A model generated the notes under the pieces. The model made no database searches, was not told where the DNA came from, and saw only the letters and a program-made list of their open reading frames with translations. A stretch of DNA of 64,000 bases from JAIROC01 sp031553535 (GTDB taxonomy: Bacteria > Bacteroidota > Bacteroidia > Bacteroidales > WCHB1-69): the NCBI GenBank assembly GCA_031553535.1, contig JAVBLM010000003.1, positions 21,830 to 85,829 on the forward strand, written 5' to 3'. Positions 17,863-26,829 of this stretch are shown here, one piece after another. The position numbers and the translations under genes were made by a program. Position 1 is the stretch's first letter. Every line of letters starts with the position of its first letter.

Positions 17863-19134
17863 ATGAAAAATGTCCCATTAGCGGAGCAAATGCGTCCCAA
17901 AACACTGGATCAATACCATGGCCAGGAACATTTGGTAGGCAAAGGTTCCATACTCAGAGAAGCATTGGAAAAAGGGCAGATCCCTTCTATGATTCTCTGG
18001 GGACCACCCGGTGTTGGAAAAACTACCCTCGCTTATCTGATCGCCAATAATCTGAGATGGAATTTCTATAAGCTAAGTGCTATTAATTCGGGAGTGAAAG
18101 ACATCCGCGATGTAATAGAAAGTGCACGCAATAATGAAGAACCTTCGGTTTTGTTTATTGATGAAATCCATCGCTTTAGCAAGTCGCAACAAGATTCTTT
18201 GCTGGGAGCGGTAGAAGAAGGCGTTGTAACATTAATCGGGGCCACTACCGAAAATCCTTCTTTTGAAGTTATCTCTCCATTGCTATCGCGTTGCCAGGTA
18301 TATGTATTGAAAACATTAGACCGTTGTCAGCTGGAAGCGATTCTTGACAGTGCAAAATCTATCATGGAAGACCAGTTGCAACAGAAGATCATTATCAAAG
18401 AACCCGAAGCCCTGATCCGTATATCGGGGGGAGATGCCCGTAAGCTGCTCAATGCATTTGAACTGGCGGTTACTTCTCTGGCAAAAAAAGGAAAAAATAT
18501 TACCATTACCAACAAAGATGTGGAAACGGTTATCCAGCAAAATCTGGTAATGTATGACAAAAAAGGAGAAAATCACTATGATATAATTTCCGCATTTATC
18601 AAATCCATCCGGGGAAGCGACCCGAATGCGGCGGTGTATTGGCTGGCGCGAATGATCGCCGGCGGAGAAGATCCTCTATTTATAGCAAGGAGGATGCTAA
18701 TCCTTGCATCGGAAGATATCGGAAATGCTAATCCCAACGCACTACTGTTGGCCAGTAATTGTTTCCAAAGCATAAATGTTATCGGGATGCCGGAAGGACG
18801 GATTATTCTGTCCCAGACAGCCATATATCTGGCTTGTTCTCCCAAAAGCAATGCTTCGTATGCTGCCATAGATAATGCTTTGTCTACAGTGGAAAAGACA
18901 AAAGACCTGCCGGTGCCTCTGCATTTGCGCAACGCCCCAACCAAATTGATGAAAGAACTTTCGTACGGAAAGGACTATAAATATGCACATAGTTACGACC
19001 AAAATTTTGTCAGCCAGGAATTTTTCCCGGATGCATTAACAGGAACCACTTTCTATAATCCTGGAAATAACAGCCGGGAAAACGAATTACGCGCCAGGCT
19101 TAAACACTTTTGGAAAGATAAATATAACTATTAA
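17863..19134 (+). CDS. rarA: Replication-associated recombination protein A (AAA+ ATPase)
   Basis: 423 residues. The N-terminus MKNVPLAEQMRPKTLDQYHGQEHLVG is typical of RarA/MgsA. It has Walker A GPPGVGKTT (about residues 47-55), Walker B LFIDEIHRF, and sensor 1 GATTENPSF. The C-terminal tetramerisation region includes SIRGSDPNAAVYWLARMIAGGEDPLFIARRM and SYGKDYKYAHSYDQNF. RarA acts at stalled replication forks with SSB and RecA. It is a single-gene unit flanked by the two copies of a direct repeat. Confidence 0.96.
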   Translation: MKNVPLAEQMRPKTLDQYHGQEHLVGKGSILREALEKGQIPSMILWGPPGVGKTTLAYLIANNLRWNFYKLSAINSGVKDIRDVIESARNNEEPSVLFIDEIHRFSKSQQDSLLGAVEEGVVTLIGATTENPSFEVISPLLSRCQVYVLKTLDRCQLEAILDSAKSIMEDQLQQKIIIKEPEALIRISGGDARKLLNAFELAVTSLAKKGKNITITNKDVETVIQQNLVMYDKKGENHYDIISAFIKSIRGSDPNAAVYWLARMIAGGEDPLFIARRMLILASEDIGNANPNALLLASNCFQSINVIGMPEGRIILSQTAIYLACSPKSNASYAAIDNALSTVEKTKDLPVPLHLRNAPTKLMKELSYGKDYKYAHSYDQNFVSQEFFPDALTGTTFYNPGNNSRENELRARLKHFWKDKYNY

Positions 19135-19162
19135 CAGAAGTAAAAAATGAAGTTATGGAAGT

Positions 19163-19232
19163 TATGAGAAGCTATGGGAATAATGATAGATTCAAGAAAA
19201 AGTCTGCGGAACCGTTAGCTCGGCGAAGCCAA
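19163..19232 (+). repeat. Direct repeat right of rarA (uninterrupted copy)
   Basis: Second copy of the repeat at 17335-17431 in the same orientation, without the 29-base inserted unit. The copies differ at a few positions, so they are not recent duplicates. Confidence 0.7.
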
Positions 19233-19377
19233 ATCTGTTTAATCTATGCTATCTACTTACCGGAATAAAGTTCGATTTAAACTATAGACATTAAATAACT
19301 CAACAAATAACAGATAAACAAATCAACAACAAGTCATGAATCATTAATTGTTTTTCATCAAAATAAATCAATATATT

Positions 19378-20790
19378 ATGGACGAAGTCAATACTGGCAC
19401 TCAAAAAAATACTGCCGGCAAACCGAAGAAAAAATATTTTTTGCGATATCTTTCTGTAACAATAAAGAAATTCATCAGCCTGAATATCGATAGCGATGAC
19501 AATGCTACAATCAGCCGTATTGAAGAAGGCATAGAATTCAGAGGTGCGAATGTATGGATATTGGCTTTTGCCATTATTATTGCTTCGATTGGATTAAATG
19601 TAAATTCCACGGCCGTTATTATTGGGGCAATGTTAATCTCCCCTTTAATGGGGCCTATCATGGGAATAGGACTCGCGGTAGGCATAAGCGATAATAATAT
19701 GTTAAGCCGGTCATTGAGGAACTTTGGGGCGATGGTATTAATCAGTATCATCGCATCGACGTTATACTTTTTCATATCTCCATTAAGTGATGCCCAATCG
19801 GAATTGCTTGCCCGTACCCGCCCTACTATTTATGATGTATTGATTGCCTTTTTCGGAGGGCTGGCCGGGATAGTTGCCCACTCAAGAAAAGGAGAAAAGA
19901 TAACGATTATTTCGGGAGTTGCCATTGCAACAGCTTTAATGCCTCCCCTATGTACGGCTGGGTATGGGTTAGCCACAGCGCAATTCAATTTCTTCTTCGG
20001 AGCGTTTTATTTGTTTTTTATTAACTCATTCTTCATCGCATTAGCTACGGTATTGATGTCTTATTATTTAAAACTGCCAAAACGTTCTTTTATAAACCCG
20101 CAAAAAGCTAAAAAAGTAAAAAGATCCATCTACATATTTACAACGATCGTATGTGTGCCGAGTATTTTTATGGCCGTTAATATGATACAAGAATCTTCAT
20201 TTAATTCGAGTGCCATCCGTTTTATGAACGATTTGGATCATAATCCATTGCTTGAAAATGTTCAGATTATCAACTCCTCCCGAGAATATTCCCGGGATTC
20301 CTCAACTATTACAATAGCATTGGTAGGGAAACCTTTGGAAGAAAAACAAATTAAGAATTTGCAACAGAAATTACCGGAATTCGGATTGAAGAACACGCAT
20401 CTTATTATCCGCCAACTTATGAGTGATAGTGATAATGATATCAATATCAGTGGAGAACTTATGGAAGATTTATATAAGAAGAACGTAATACTTTCGGATC
20501 AAATTACGGAATACAAAAATGAAATTATCCAATTGCAAGGAGAAATCATCCCGAATGAACAAATTGCAAAAGAAATACAAACACAATTCAATAACATTCA
20601 TTCCTTTTCCATTTCAAGGATGATTTACACCGATATACAAACATTAACATCGGATACTATTCCGACGGCGTATGTAATTTGGTTGAAAAAACCGGCAAAA
20701 GAAGATGCCGAGCGATTGGAAAATTGGCTAAAAGCCCGGCTAAATCTAGATCAATTAAAATTAACGAGTTCAATTTACACAAAGAAATAA
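19378..20790 (+). CDS. DUF389 (TIGR00341-type) membrane protein
   Basis: 470 residues. I start at the ATG at 19378 (MDEVNTGTQ); an ATG 30 bases earlier adds residues unlike the family. The hydrophobic core (about residues 55-240) contains the DUF389 signatures NSTAVIIGAMLISPLMGPIMGIGLAVG and KITIISGVAIATALMPPLCTAGYGLA, with about six membrane helices. A further helix (FTTIVCVPSIFMAVNMI) precedes a C-terminal periplasmic-type domain of about 210 residues with a coiled-coil-like stretch (YKNEIIQLQGEIIPNEQIAKEIQ). Function is unknown. Monocistronic by spacing. Confidence 0.85.
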   Translation: MDEVNTGTQKNTAGKPKKKYFLRYLSVTIKKFISLNIDSDDNATISRIEEGIEFRGANVWILAFAIIIASIGLNVNSTAVIIGAMLISPLMGPIMGIGLAVGISDNNMLSRSLRNFGAMVLISIIASTLYFFISPLSDAQSELLARTRPTIYDVLIAFFGGLAGIVAHSRKGEKITIISGVAIATALMPPLCTAGYGLATAQFNFFFGAFYLFFINSFFIALATVLMSYYLKLPKRSFINPQKAKKVKRSIYIFTTIVCVPSIFMAVNMIQESSFNSSAIRFMNDLDHNPLLENVQIINSSREYSRDSSTITIALVGKPLEEKQIKNLQQKLPEFGLKNTHLIIRQLMSDSDNDINISGELMEDLYKKNVILSDQITEYKNEIIQLQGEIIPNEQIAKEIQTQFNNIHSFSISRMIYTDIQTLTSDTIPTAYVIWLKKPAKEDAERLENWLKARLNLDQLKLTSSIYTKK

Positions 20791-20928
20791 CCTATAAAGA
20801 ATTATTTTCCCATATTATCTTTTAATGTAAGAGCATTACTCGACAGTTCTGTCGTTATAAATACTTGAATTGAAAACAAAGTGATGTTTTTAATTCTTAT
20901 GTATATGTAATCAAGTAAAAAAATCATT

Positions 20929-20936
20929 TATATTTG
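20929..20936 (+). promoter_or_regulatory. -7 box (TATATTTG)
   Basis: Perfect TAnnTTTG match 28 bases before the ATG of the 1182-residue surface protein. Confidence 0.55.
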
Positions 20937-20964
20937 CACAATGATTATATAATACTTTCTTCAT

Positions 20965-23900
20965 ATGAAAAAATCTGTTCATGTTTTTTTCATTGCCGTT
21001 TTACTTTCCGGATGTTTTAACAATAGCATCCAGCAAAGTGTTTTTGCCCAAAGCCCCACCACACAAGGAAAAGAATTCTACTTTTCTTTTATGCAAAATG
21101 GATATAGAACATGTAATTCGGGAGGAAGCACTACTTATGAATCTTTGAGCTGTATCATAAGTGCAAAAAGGGCCTGTTCGGGAACTATTTCCAATCCGAA
21201 TACATTGTGGAGTATCAATTTCAATGTGACTGCCAATGGTATTACCACAATTACTATCCCTATGGCTCAATCCTATAGCACAAATTCCGAAATAGCCGAA
21301 AACTACGGATTAATAGTAACCGCTACCGATACGATTTCGTTATTTATTGCCAACGAAGCACTAAATTCATTTGATGCCTCTAACGTTTTACCATTGGAAA
21401 CATTGGGAGATAAGTATATTACACAAAATTATATTCCTTCTCCAAGTGGGGTAACGGGATCGTGTAATACGAATGTCAGAAGTGCTTTTATAATTATTGC
21501 TACAGAAAATAATACCATTATCGACATAACTCCAACATGCAATACCAAGGGGGGAAAAGCTGCGAACATATCGTTTTCAATTGCATTGAATAAAGGCCAG
21601 AGTTATCAGGTAATGTCAAATGATAAGGGAACCGCGGGTGACCTTTCCGGATCTTTAATCCAGGCAAGGGATTGTAAACGGATTGCTGTTTTCAATGGAA
21701 ATATAATTACAGGTATTCCACAATCAATAACTGACGGATTCGACCATATTTTCGAACAGGCAATGCCTGTCTCATATTGGGGGAATAAGTTTGCTATTAC
21801 AGCGTCTATGGCAAGGAATGGCGATTATATACGTGTTACCGCATTAAATAATAATACAGAAATCAAGATTAACAATATTGTCCAAACAACAATTAATGAA
21901 CGTAATACTTATGAATTCTTCCTATCCAATAGTTCCTATTATCTTGAGACTTCCGAACCATGTGCTGTTTTTCTTTATCAGACATCCAACACCTTCGACA
22001 GTTCAACAAATGGAGACCCCTCCATGGTATGGATTACACCTGTGGAACAGCAGGTAAAAGAAATAACCTTCGGCACTTTTACGGCAACCAATACTATTGT
22101 TAATCATTATATAAATATTGTTACCGCAACAACAGATATAAATTCCATTAGGTTGGATAATGTAAATATCTCCAATCAATTTCAACAGTTGAATGGGAAT
22201 TCTACTCTTTCCATTGCAAGGATTAACATATCGCATGGAGCACACACCCTCAGAAGTAATACAGGATTTACCGCTTTTGTTTACGGATTCGGAAATGTTA
22301 GAGGCTATGCTTACTCCATTGGTTCAAGTGCTATAGATCTAAGGGGAAATATTATTGCCAATCAAATTCATACACTTAATAATGATATTGCCAACACTCT
22401 TTTTTTCTGCAAGAACGAATTACTGCATCTCAAACTGAATATAAATTATGAATTTGATTCTATTAATTGGAAACTCGGAGATGGAACCATTATCTATGGC
22501 AGGGATTCCATCATTCACGCTTATGCAAGTAACGGAAAATATTTTGTAGAAGCAATCGTAAAATTACGCTATCAAAATTGTACCGGGAGTATTTATGATA
22601 CCATTAAAGGAATTATAAATATCCAGGATATTAACGAGACTATCAGAGATACTGTATGCTATGGAGAAATATATAATAAACATGGATTAAACATTACAGC
22701 ATTACACAACACATCTAAAACTCAATATTTAATAAGCTCTCATGGTTGTGACAGCACTGTTGTTTTATATTTAACTGTTTTAGACACTTCCTTGCGCATT
22801 ATATCCGATACGATTTTATCGGGAGAACCATATAATAAATGGGGATTCAACTTGTCGGAAAATAACTTGACATACATTGGAACCAATACACACAGCCTGT
22901 TGCTAACCAATAGATTTAATTGCGATAGCTTACATATATTATCCCTGACCATTAAGCCAAGATATCTATTTACCGATAGCGTAACTATTTGCCAGCTTGG
23001 AGAAATATATTGGAGAAACAAAAAGATGGAGACTGCCAATGCAGGTATATTCATTCTCTCCGATACGCTAAAAACGATTTATTGGAATACCGACAGCATA
23101 TACCGTTTGATTTTAACCGTAAAACCAAATTATTTTATTATCGATACGATAAATGTGTGTCTATACGATAATATAAATTGGCATAATAAACAATTAACAA
23201 CTTCGCAAACAGGAATGTTTACAATGTCGGACAGCCTCAAAACAATTGAGTGTGCTTGCGACAGTATACATAAGCTGGTTATGCATGTAAACCCAATACC
23301 GGAACTTTATACCATATTATCGGATGAGACTATATGTTCCAGGACAAATACATCCGAAATTATTTTTTCAGGAAGCGGGAATATGTGCGAATGGACAGCA
23401 AGTGGAGATATCATAAACGGAATGCCGTTATCCGGAAAAGATATCTTTGAAAGATATACACTTGTTAATTCAACAAATTCTCTTTTAACAACAACGATAA
23501 GTGTAATTCCGAAATCCTATTTCGGGGATTTAGTCTGTTCAGGCGCACAAAAAAGTTTCAATATCAGTGTATATCCGGATATTAAAATAGACGCTGTTAC
23601 AAATAAAGCCCTCTTCTGTTACGAAGACACCATATATTTGGAAATAGTAAATCCCGGACAATTACAAAATTATCAGTGGGATGGGCCTGACGGTTTTTCT
23701 TCCAAAGATCAAAATCCTGTTATTAAAAGTGCTTCAAGTAAAAATTCCGGTAGTTATATTGTCCAAGCTCACACATTGTATCATTGCGATGCCATCCCCG
23801 ACACTGTTTTAGTCCATGTTCTTTCTTTTATTGACGCAAATCTGCCGGAAGATACGGTTTTGTGCACAGACCCTATAACTATATCAACAACTTATCCTTA

Positions 23901-24513
23901 CGGGGATTATTCCTGGAATACGGGGGAAACAACCCGCCAAATCTCCATTTCATCTTCGGGAACATATTGTGTGGAAATCAACGATCGAGGATGTTTGGGG
24001 CGGGACACTGTTTCTGTTCGGCAAATCATCATCCCTCCTTTCAAGATACAAACATCCAGAGATATTTGCTATGAGGATGATATGGAAGTATTTGTTCATG
24101 TTGAGAATGCTGATTATTTTTGGAATACGGGAGATACAACATCATCCATTATAATTAATTCTTCAGGTGAGTATACAATAACTGTTTTTATTGAAGGATG
24201 TTTTACTCAAAAATATATCTCTGTTTTCTGCGATTGCAATCTTTGGATCCCCAATACATTCACTCCAAATAATGATAATACCAACGAAATATTCATTCCG
24301 ATTCCAACAGAAATATTAAACACCTTTTCGATGTCCATTTACGATAGATGGGGTAATTTGGTCTTTAAAACAAATTCCTACACGCCATGGGATGGAACCG
24401 CAAATGGAAAATATGCCACGGCAGGCTCTTACTCTTACATTATCTATTTTTCATGCATAAATGATCCCGAAAAGAAAATCAAAAAACAAGGCAGAATAAA
24501 CTTGATACGATGA
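20965..24513 (+). CDS. IgGFc-binding-like T9SS type B surface protein
   Basis: 1182 residues. The signal peptide contains a lipobox-like LLSGC (C17) but also a later AxA-like site (SVFAQ), so SPI or SPII processing is open. Residues about 50-460 resemble the IgGFc-binding N-terminal domain (TQGKEFYFSFMQN, FIIIATENNTIIDITP, YQVMSND, GSLIQARDCKRIAVFNGN, VFLYQTSNTFD). A PKD-like segment (INWKLGDGTIIYGRDSIIHAY) follows. Then come about four repeats of 60-70 residues with a CDS(T/L/I) motif and a TVKP-like ending, then Ig-like domains (about 775-1090). The C-terminus (WIPNTFTPNNDNTNEIFIP, SIYDRWGNLVFKT, WDGTANGKYATAGSYSYII) is a gliding-motility/T9SS type B sorting domain. Probably an adhesin; the ligand is unknown. 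Confidence 0.85.
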   Translation: MKKSVHVFFIAVLLSGCFNNSIQQSVFAQSPTTQGKEFYFSFMQNGYRTCNSGGSTTYESLSCIISAKRACSGTISNPNTLWSINFNVTANGITTITIPMAQSYSTNSEIAENYGLIVTATDTISLFIANEALNSFDASNVLPLETLGDKYITQNYIPSPSGVTGSCNTNVRSAFIIIATENNTIIDITPTCNTKGGKAANISFSIALNKGQSYQVMSNDKGTAGDLSGSLIQARDCKRIAVFNGNIITGIPQSITDGFDHIFEQAMPVSYWGNKFAITASMARNGDYIRVTALNNNTEIKINNIVQTTINERNTYEFFLSNSSYYLETSEPCAVFLYQTSNTFDSSTNGDPSMVWITPVEQQVKEITFGTFTATNTIVNHYINIVTATTDINSIRLDNVNISNQFQQLNGNSTLSIARINISHGAHTLRSNTGFTAFVYGFGNVRGYAYSIGSSAIDLRGNIIANQIHTLNNDIANTLFFCKNELLHLKLNINYEFDSINWKLGDGTIIYGRDSIIHAYASNGKYFVEAIVKLRYQNCTGSIYDTIKGIINIQDINETIRDTVCYGEIYNKHGLNITALHNTSKTQYLISSHGCDSTVVLYLTVLDTSLRIISDTILSGEPYNKWGFNLSENNLTYIGTNTHSLLLTNRFNCDSLHILSLTIKPRYLFTDSVTICQLGEIYWRNKKMETANAGIFILSDTLKTIYWNTDSIYRLILTVKPNYFIIDTINVCLYDNINWHNKQLTTSQTGMFTMSDSLKTIECACDSIHKLVMHVNPIPELYTILSDETICSRTNTSEIIFSGSGNMCEWTASGDIINGMPLSGKDIFERYTLVNSTNSLLTTTISVIPKSYFGDLVCSGAQKSFNISVYPDIKIDAVTNKALFCYEDTIYLEIVNPGQLQNYQWDGPDGFSSKDQNPVIKSASSKNSGSYIVQAHTLYHCDAIPDTVLVHVLSFIDANLPEDTVLCTDPITISTTYPYGDYSWNTGETTRQISISSSGTYCVEINDRGCLGRDTVSVRQIIIPPFKIQTSRDICYEDDMEVFVHVENADYFWNTGDTTSSIIINSSGEYTITVFIEGCFTQKYISVFCDCNLWIPNTFTPNNDNTNEIFIPIPTEILNTFSMSIYDRWGNLVFKTNSYTPWDGTANGKYATAGSYSYIIYFSCINDPEKKIKKQGRINLIR

Positions 24514-24616
24514 AAAAATTTGTCAGTCGCTCAAATTCTTGTTTGCTACGATCTTATCTTTTATTTCTTTTGCCAGACTTCTTTTACGAAAAAAGAAACA
24601 ACATCCAAAAAAATCG

Positions 24617-24624
24617 TATATTTG
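24617..24624 (+). promoter_or_regulatory. -7 box (TATATTTG) of tyrS
   Basis: Perfect TAnnTTTG match 13 bases before the chosen tyrS start. It lies inside the longer upstream reading frame, supporting the later start codon. Confidence 0.55.
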
Positions 24625-24637
24625 CATTTCAAATAGA

Positions 24638-25924
24638 ATGGAGAAAATGAACTTTGTTGAAGAATTGACATGGAGAGGTATGGTACAGGATATCATGCCG
24701 GGGACGGAAGAAATGTTATCCAAAGAAAAGGTTTCTGCTTATGTTGGAATAGATCCCACTGCAGATTCATTGCATATCGGGCATCTGGTAAGTGTAATGT
24801 TATTAAAACATTTACAATGTTCGGGACATAAACCGATGGTTGTTGTCGGCGGAGCAACAGGAATGATTGGTGATCCTTCTTTCAAATCAGAAGAAAGAAA
24901 ATTACTTACCAATGATGAAATTAACCATAATGTAGCCAGTATTAAAAAACAACTTTCCAGGTTTCTGGATTTCAACTCCGGAGACAATGCTGCCGAGTTA
25001 CTCAATAATTACGACTGGACGAAAGATTATACATTTTTGGAATTCATCCGTGATATCGGAAAGCATATGACCGTCAATTATATGATGGCGAAAGATTCTG
25101 TGAAAAGACGTATTGAATCAGGAATATCTTTTACCGAATTTTCCTATCAATTATTACAAGGATTTGATTACCTCTATTTATATCAGACAAAAAACTGTCG
25201 TTTGCAAATGGGCGGTTCCGACCAATGGGGAAATATTACTACCGGTGTGGAACTAATACGCCGTGTTACAGGTGGAGAAGCCTTCGGGCTTACTTGCCCA
25301 TTGATTAAAAAAGCCGATGGCGGAAAGTTTGGCAAAACAGAAAAAGGCAATGTTTGGCTCGACCCCGAAAAAACATCGCCGTATGCTTTTTATCAGTTTT
25401 GGCTTAATTGTTCGGATGAGGATTCAAAGAAGTTTATCCGTATTTTTACTTTGTTTTCCAAAGAGGAAATAGAAAGTATGGAAATAGAACACAATGAAGC
25501 TCCACATTTGCGGATATTGCAAAAAGCACTGGCAAAAGATCTGACTATCCGCATCCATTCACAAAAGGACTATGAAGCAAGTTTGGAAGCCAGCGAGATT
25601 CTTTTTGGAAAAGGAACTGCTGAAAATCTTTCGGCTTTATCCAAAGAAATGTTTTTTGCCGTTTTTGAAGGTGTTCCTCAATACAATTTTCCTCTTTCGA
25701 GATTTAAAGAAGGAATAGGTATCGTAGAATTACTTGTTGAAGAGACAGACATCTTTGCTTCCAAAGGAGAAGCACGCCGCATGTTGAAAGAAAATGGAAT
25801 ATCTGTAAATAAAGTAAAGGTATCCGACTCTTCTGTGATCGGTGTAAAAGAATTAATTAACGGACAATATTTATTAATCCAAAAAGGGAAGAAAAATTAT
25901 TATGTTATTATTGTACATGAATGA
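24638..25924 (+). CDS. tyrS: Tyrosyl-tRNA synthetase
   Basis: 428 residues. Start chosen at the ATG at 24638 (MEKMNFVEELTWRG); ATG 24647 is an alternative, and the upstream extension to 24539 is non-homologous and contains the promoter. The class I HIGH motif is in YVGIDPTADSLHIGHLVSVM. GGSDQWGNITTG is the tyrosine/ATP-binding signature. The KMSKS equivalent is KFGKTEKG, common in bacterial TyrRS. The C-terminal S4 domain (FASKGEARRMLKENGISVNKVKV) binds the tRNA arm. The next gene's upstream ATG overlaps this stop. Confidence 0.96.
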   Translation: MEKMNFVEELTWRGMVQDIMPGTEEMLSKEKVSAYVGIDPTADSLHIGHLVSVMLLKHLQCSGHKPMVVVGGATGMIGDPSFKSEERKLLTNDEINHNVASIKKQLSRFLDFNSGDNAAELLNNYDWTKDYTFLEFIRDIGKHMTVNYMMAKDSVKRRIESGISFTEFSYQLLQGFDYLYLYQTKNCRLQMGGSDQWGNITTGVELIRRVTGGEAFGLTCPLIKKADGGKFGKTEKGNVWLDPEKTSPYAFYQFWLNCSDEDSKKFIRIFTLFSKEEIESMEIEHNEAPHLRILQKALAKDLTIRIHSQKDYEASLEASEILFGKGTAENLSALSKEMFFAVFEGVPQYNFPLSRFKEGIGIVELLVEETDIFASKGEARRMLKENGISVNKVKVSDSSVIGVKELINGQYLLIQKGKKNYYVIIVHE

Positions 25925-25947
25925 TTACAATTAAATTTAACAATACA

Positions 25948-26793
25948 ATGAAAAGAATCTTAACCATATTATTAACTTTGCCGTTGTTCTTTTTGTTCCC
26001 TGTTCAGGCTTCTGCACAAAACACGAATAGCAGTGCGGGCAAAAACACCACTTTTTGCAAAGCTAAAAGATCTTCTTTTTCTAACCTCCCCCCCCGTGGC
26101 GGAAGATCGAAAATGGCCACCGGGATAGAAGGACGCATAATTAATTTCGGATTTGATTTAGGAGGTTCCTTTGGTCTTATGGATGCACTAAGCAGGGAAA
26201 AAGCATTTGTCGGAGCGAAAGGATCCGTTTTTGTCCATGCCATTATTCCAAACACCAGAACACTTGCCATAGGGCTTGAGGGTGGATTTACCTATTTGTT
26301 GGCAAATGAACAAAAATACAAGGAAACCTTGACGGCGTCTACCCGTGATGGGGCAACCGCCACTTCCAAAGAGGCACAGGTAACGGTTGGAAACTGGATG
26401 CTTCCCACGGCTCAAGTAAGTTTCATGGGGAATTTCCATCCTGCACAGCGATTTAACATCCAGGTAAAAGGAAATATAGGTGTTGTACTGGCTATGGTGC
26501 CTAAATACGAAGCCGAATATTATGTTAAAGATATTCAGAGTGACGGAACATACGCAGAGATACAATATCACTATGTTTATAATAATGACCTTGTAATAGG
26601 ACTTTCTGCAACTATCGGAACAAAATTACTGTACGCACTTACGAACCACATGGAATTCGGTATAGGATTGGATTGGTCTTATTTACGATTCTCTTACGAA
26701 AAAGGATGGGTTTCTCCGGAAATAAAAGTAACCAAGGAGTTAACACAATTTGGCGTTTTCGACTTGCATGTGGGCCTTGCCTTCAGTTTTTAA
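25948..26793 (+). CDS. Secreted outer-membrane beta-barrel-like protein with a C8 tract
   Basis: 281 residues from the ATG at 25948 (MKRILTILL); an in-frame ATG at 25921 would only add nine residues before the signal peptide. The signal peptide ends near QASAQ. Residues about 25-50 (TFCKAKRSSFSNLPPRGGRSK) are of low complexity and do not resemble the rest. They are encoded by a segment containing an eight-cytosine run (26088-26095). The remainder alternates glycines and aromatic residues (FGFDLGGSFGLMD, LAIGLEGGFTYLL) and ends in DLHVGLAFSF, with a terminal phenylalanine as in outer-membrane barrels. Function unknown. It directly follows tyrS and may share its transcript. Confidence 0.65.
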   Translation: MKRILTILLTLPLFFLFPVQASAQNTNSSAGKNTTFCKAKRSSFSNLPPRGGRSKMATGIEGRIINFGFDLGGSFGLMDALSREKAFVGAKGSVFVHAIIPNTRTLAIGLEGGFTYLLANEQKYKETLTASTRDGATATSKEAQVTVGNWMLPTAQVSFMGNFHPAQRFNIQVKGNIGVVLAMVPKYEAEYYVKDIQSDGTYAEIQYHYVYNNDLVIGLSATIGTKLLYALTNHMEFGIGLDWSYLRFSYEKGWVSPEIKVTKELTQFGVFDLHVGLAFSF

Positions 26794-26829
26794 ATTATAT
26801 AAGATACAAACATTTTAAAATATTTTATT

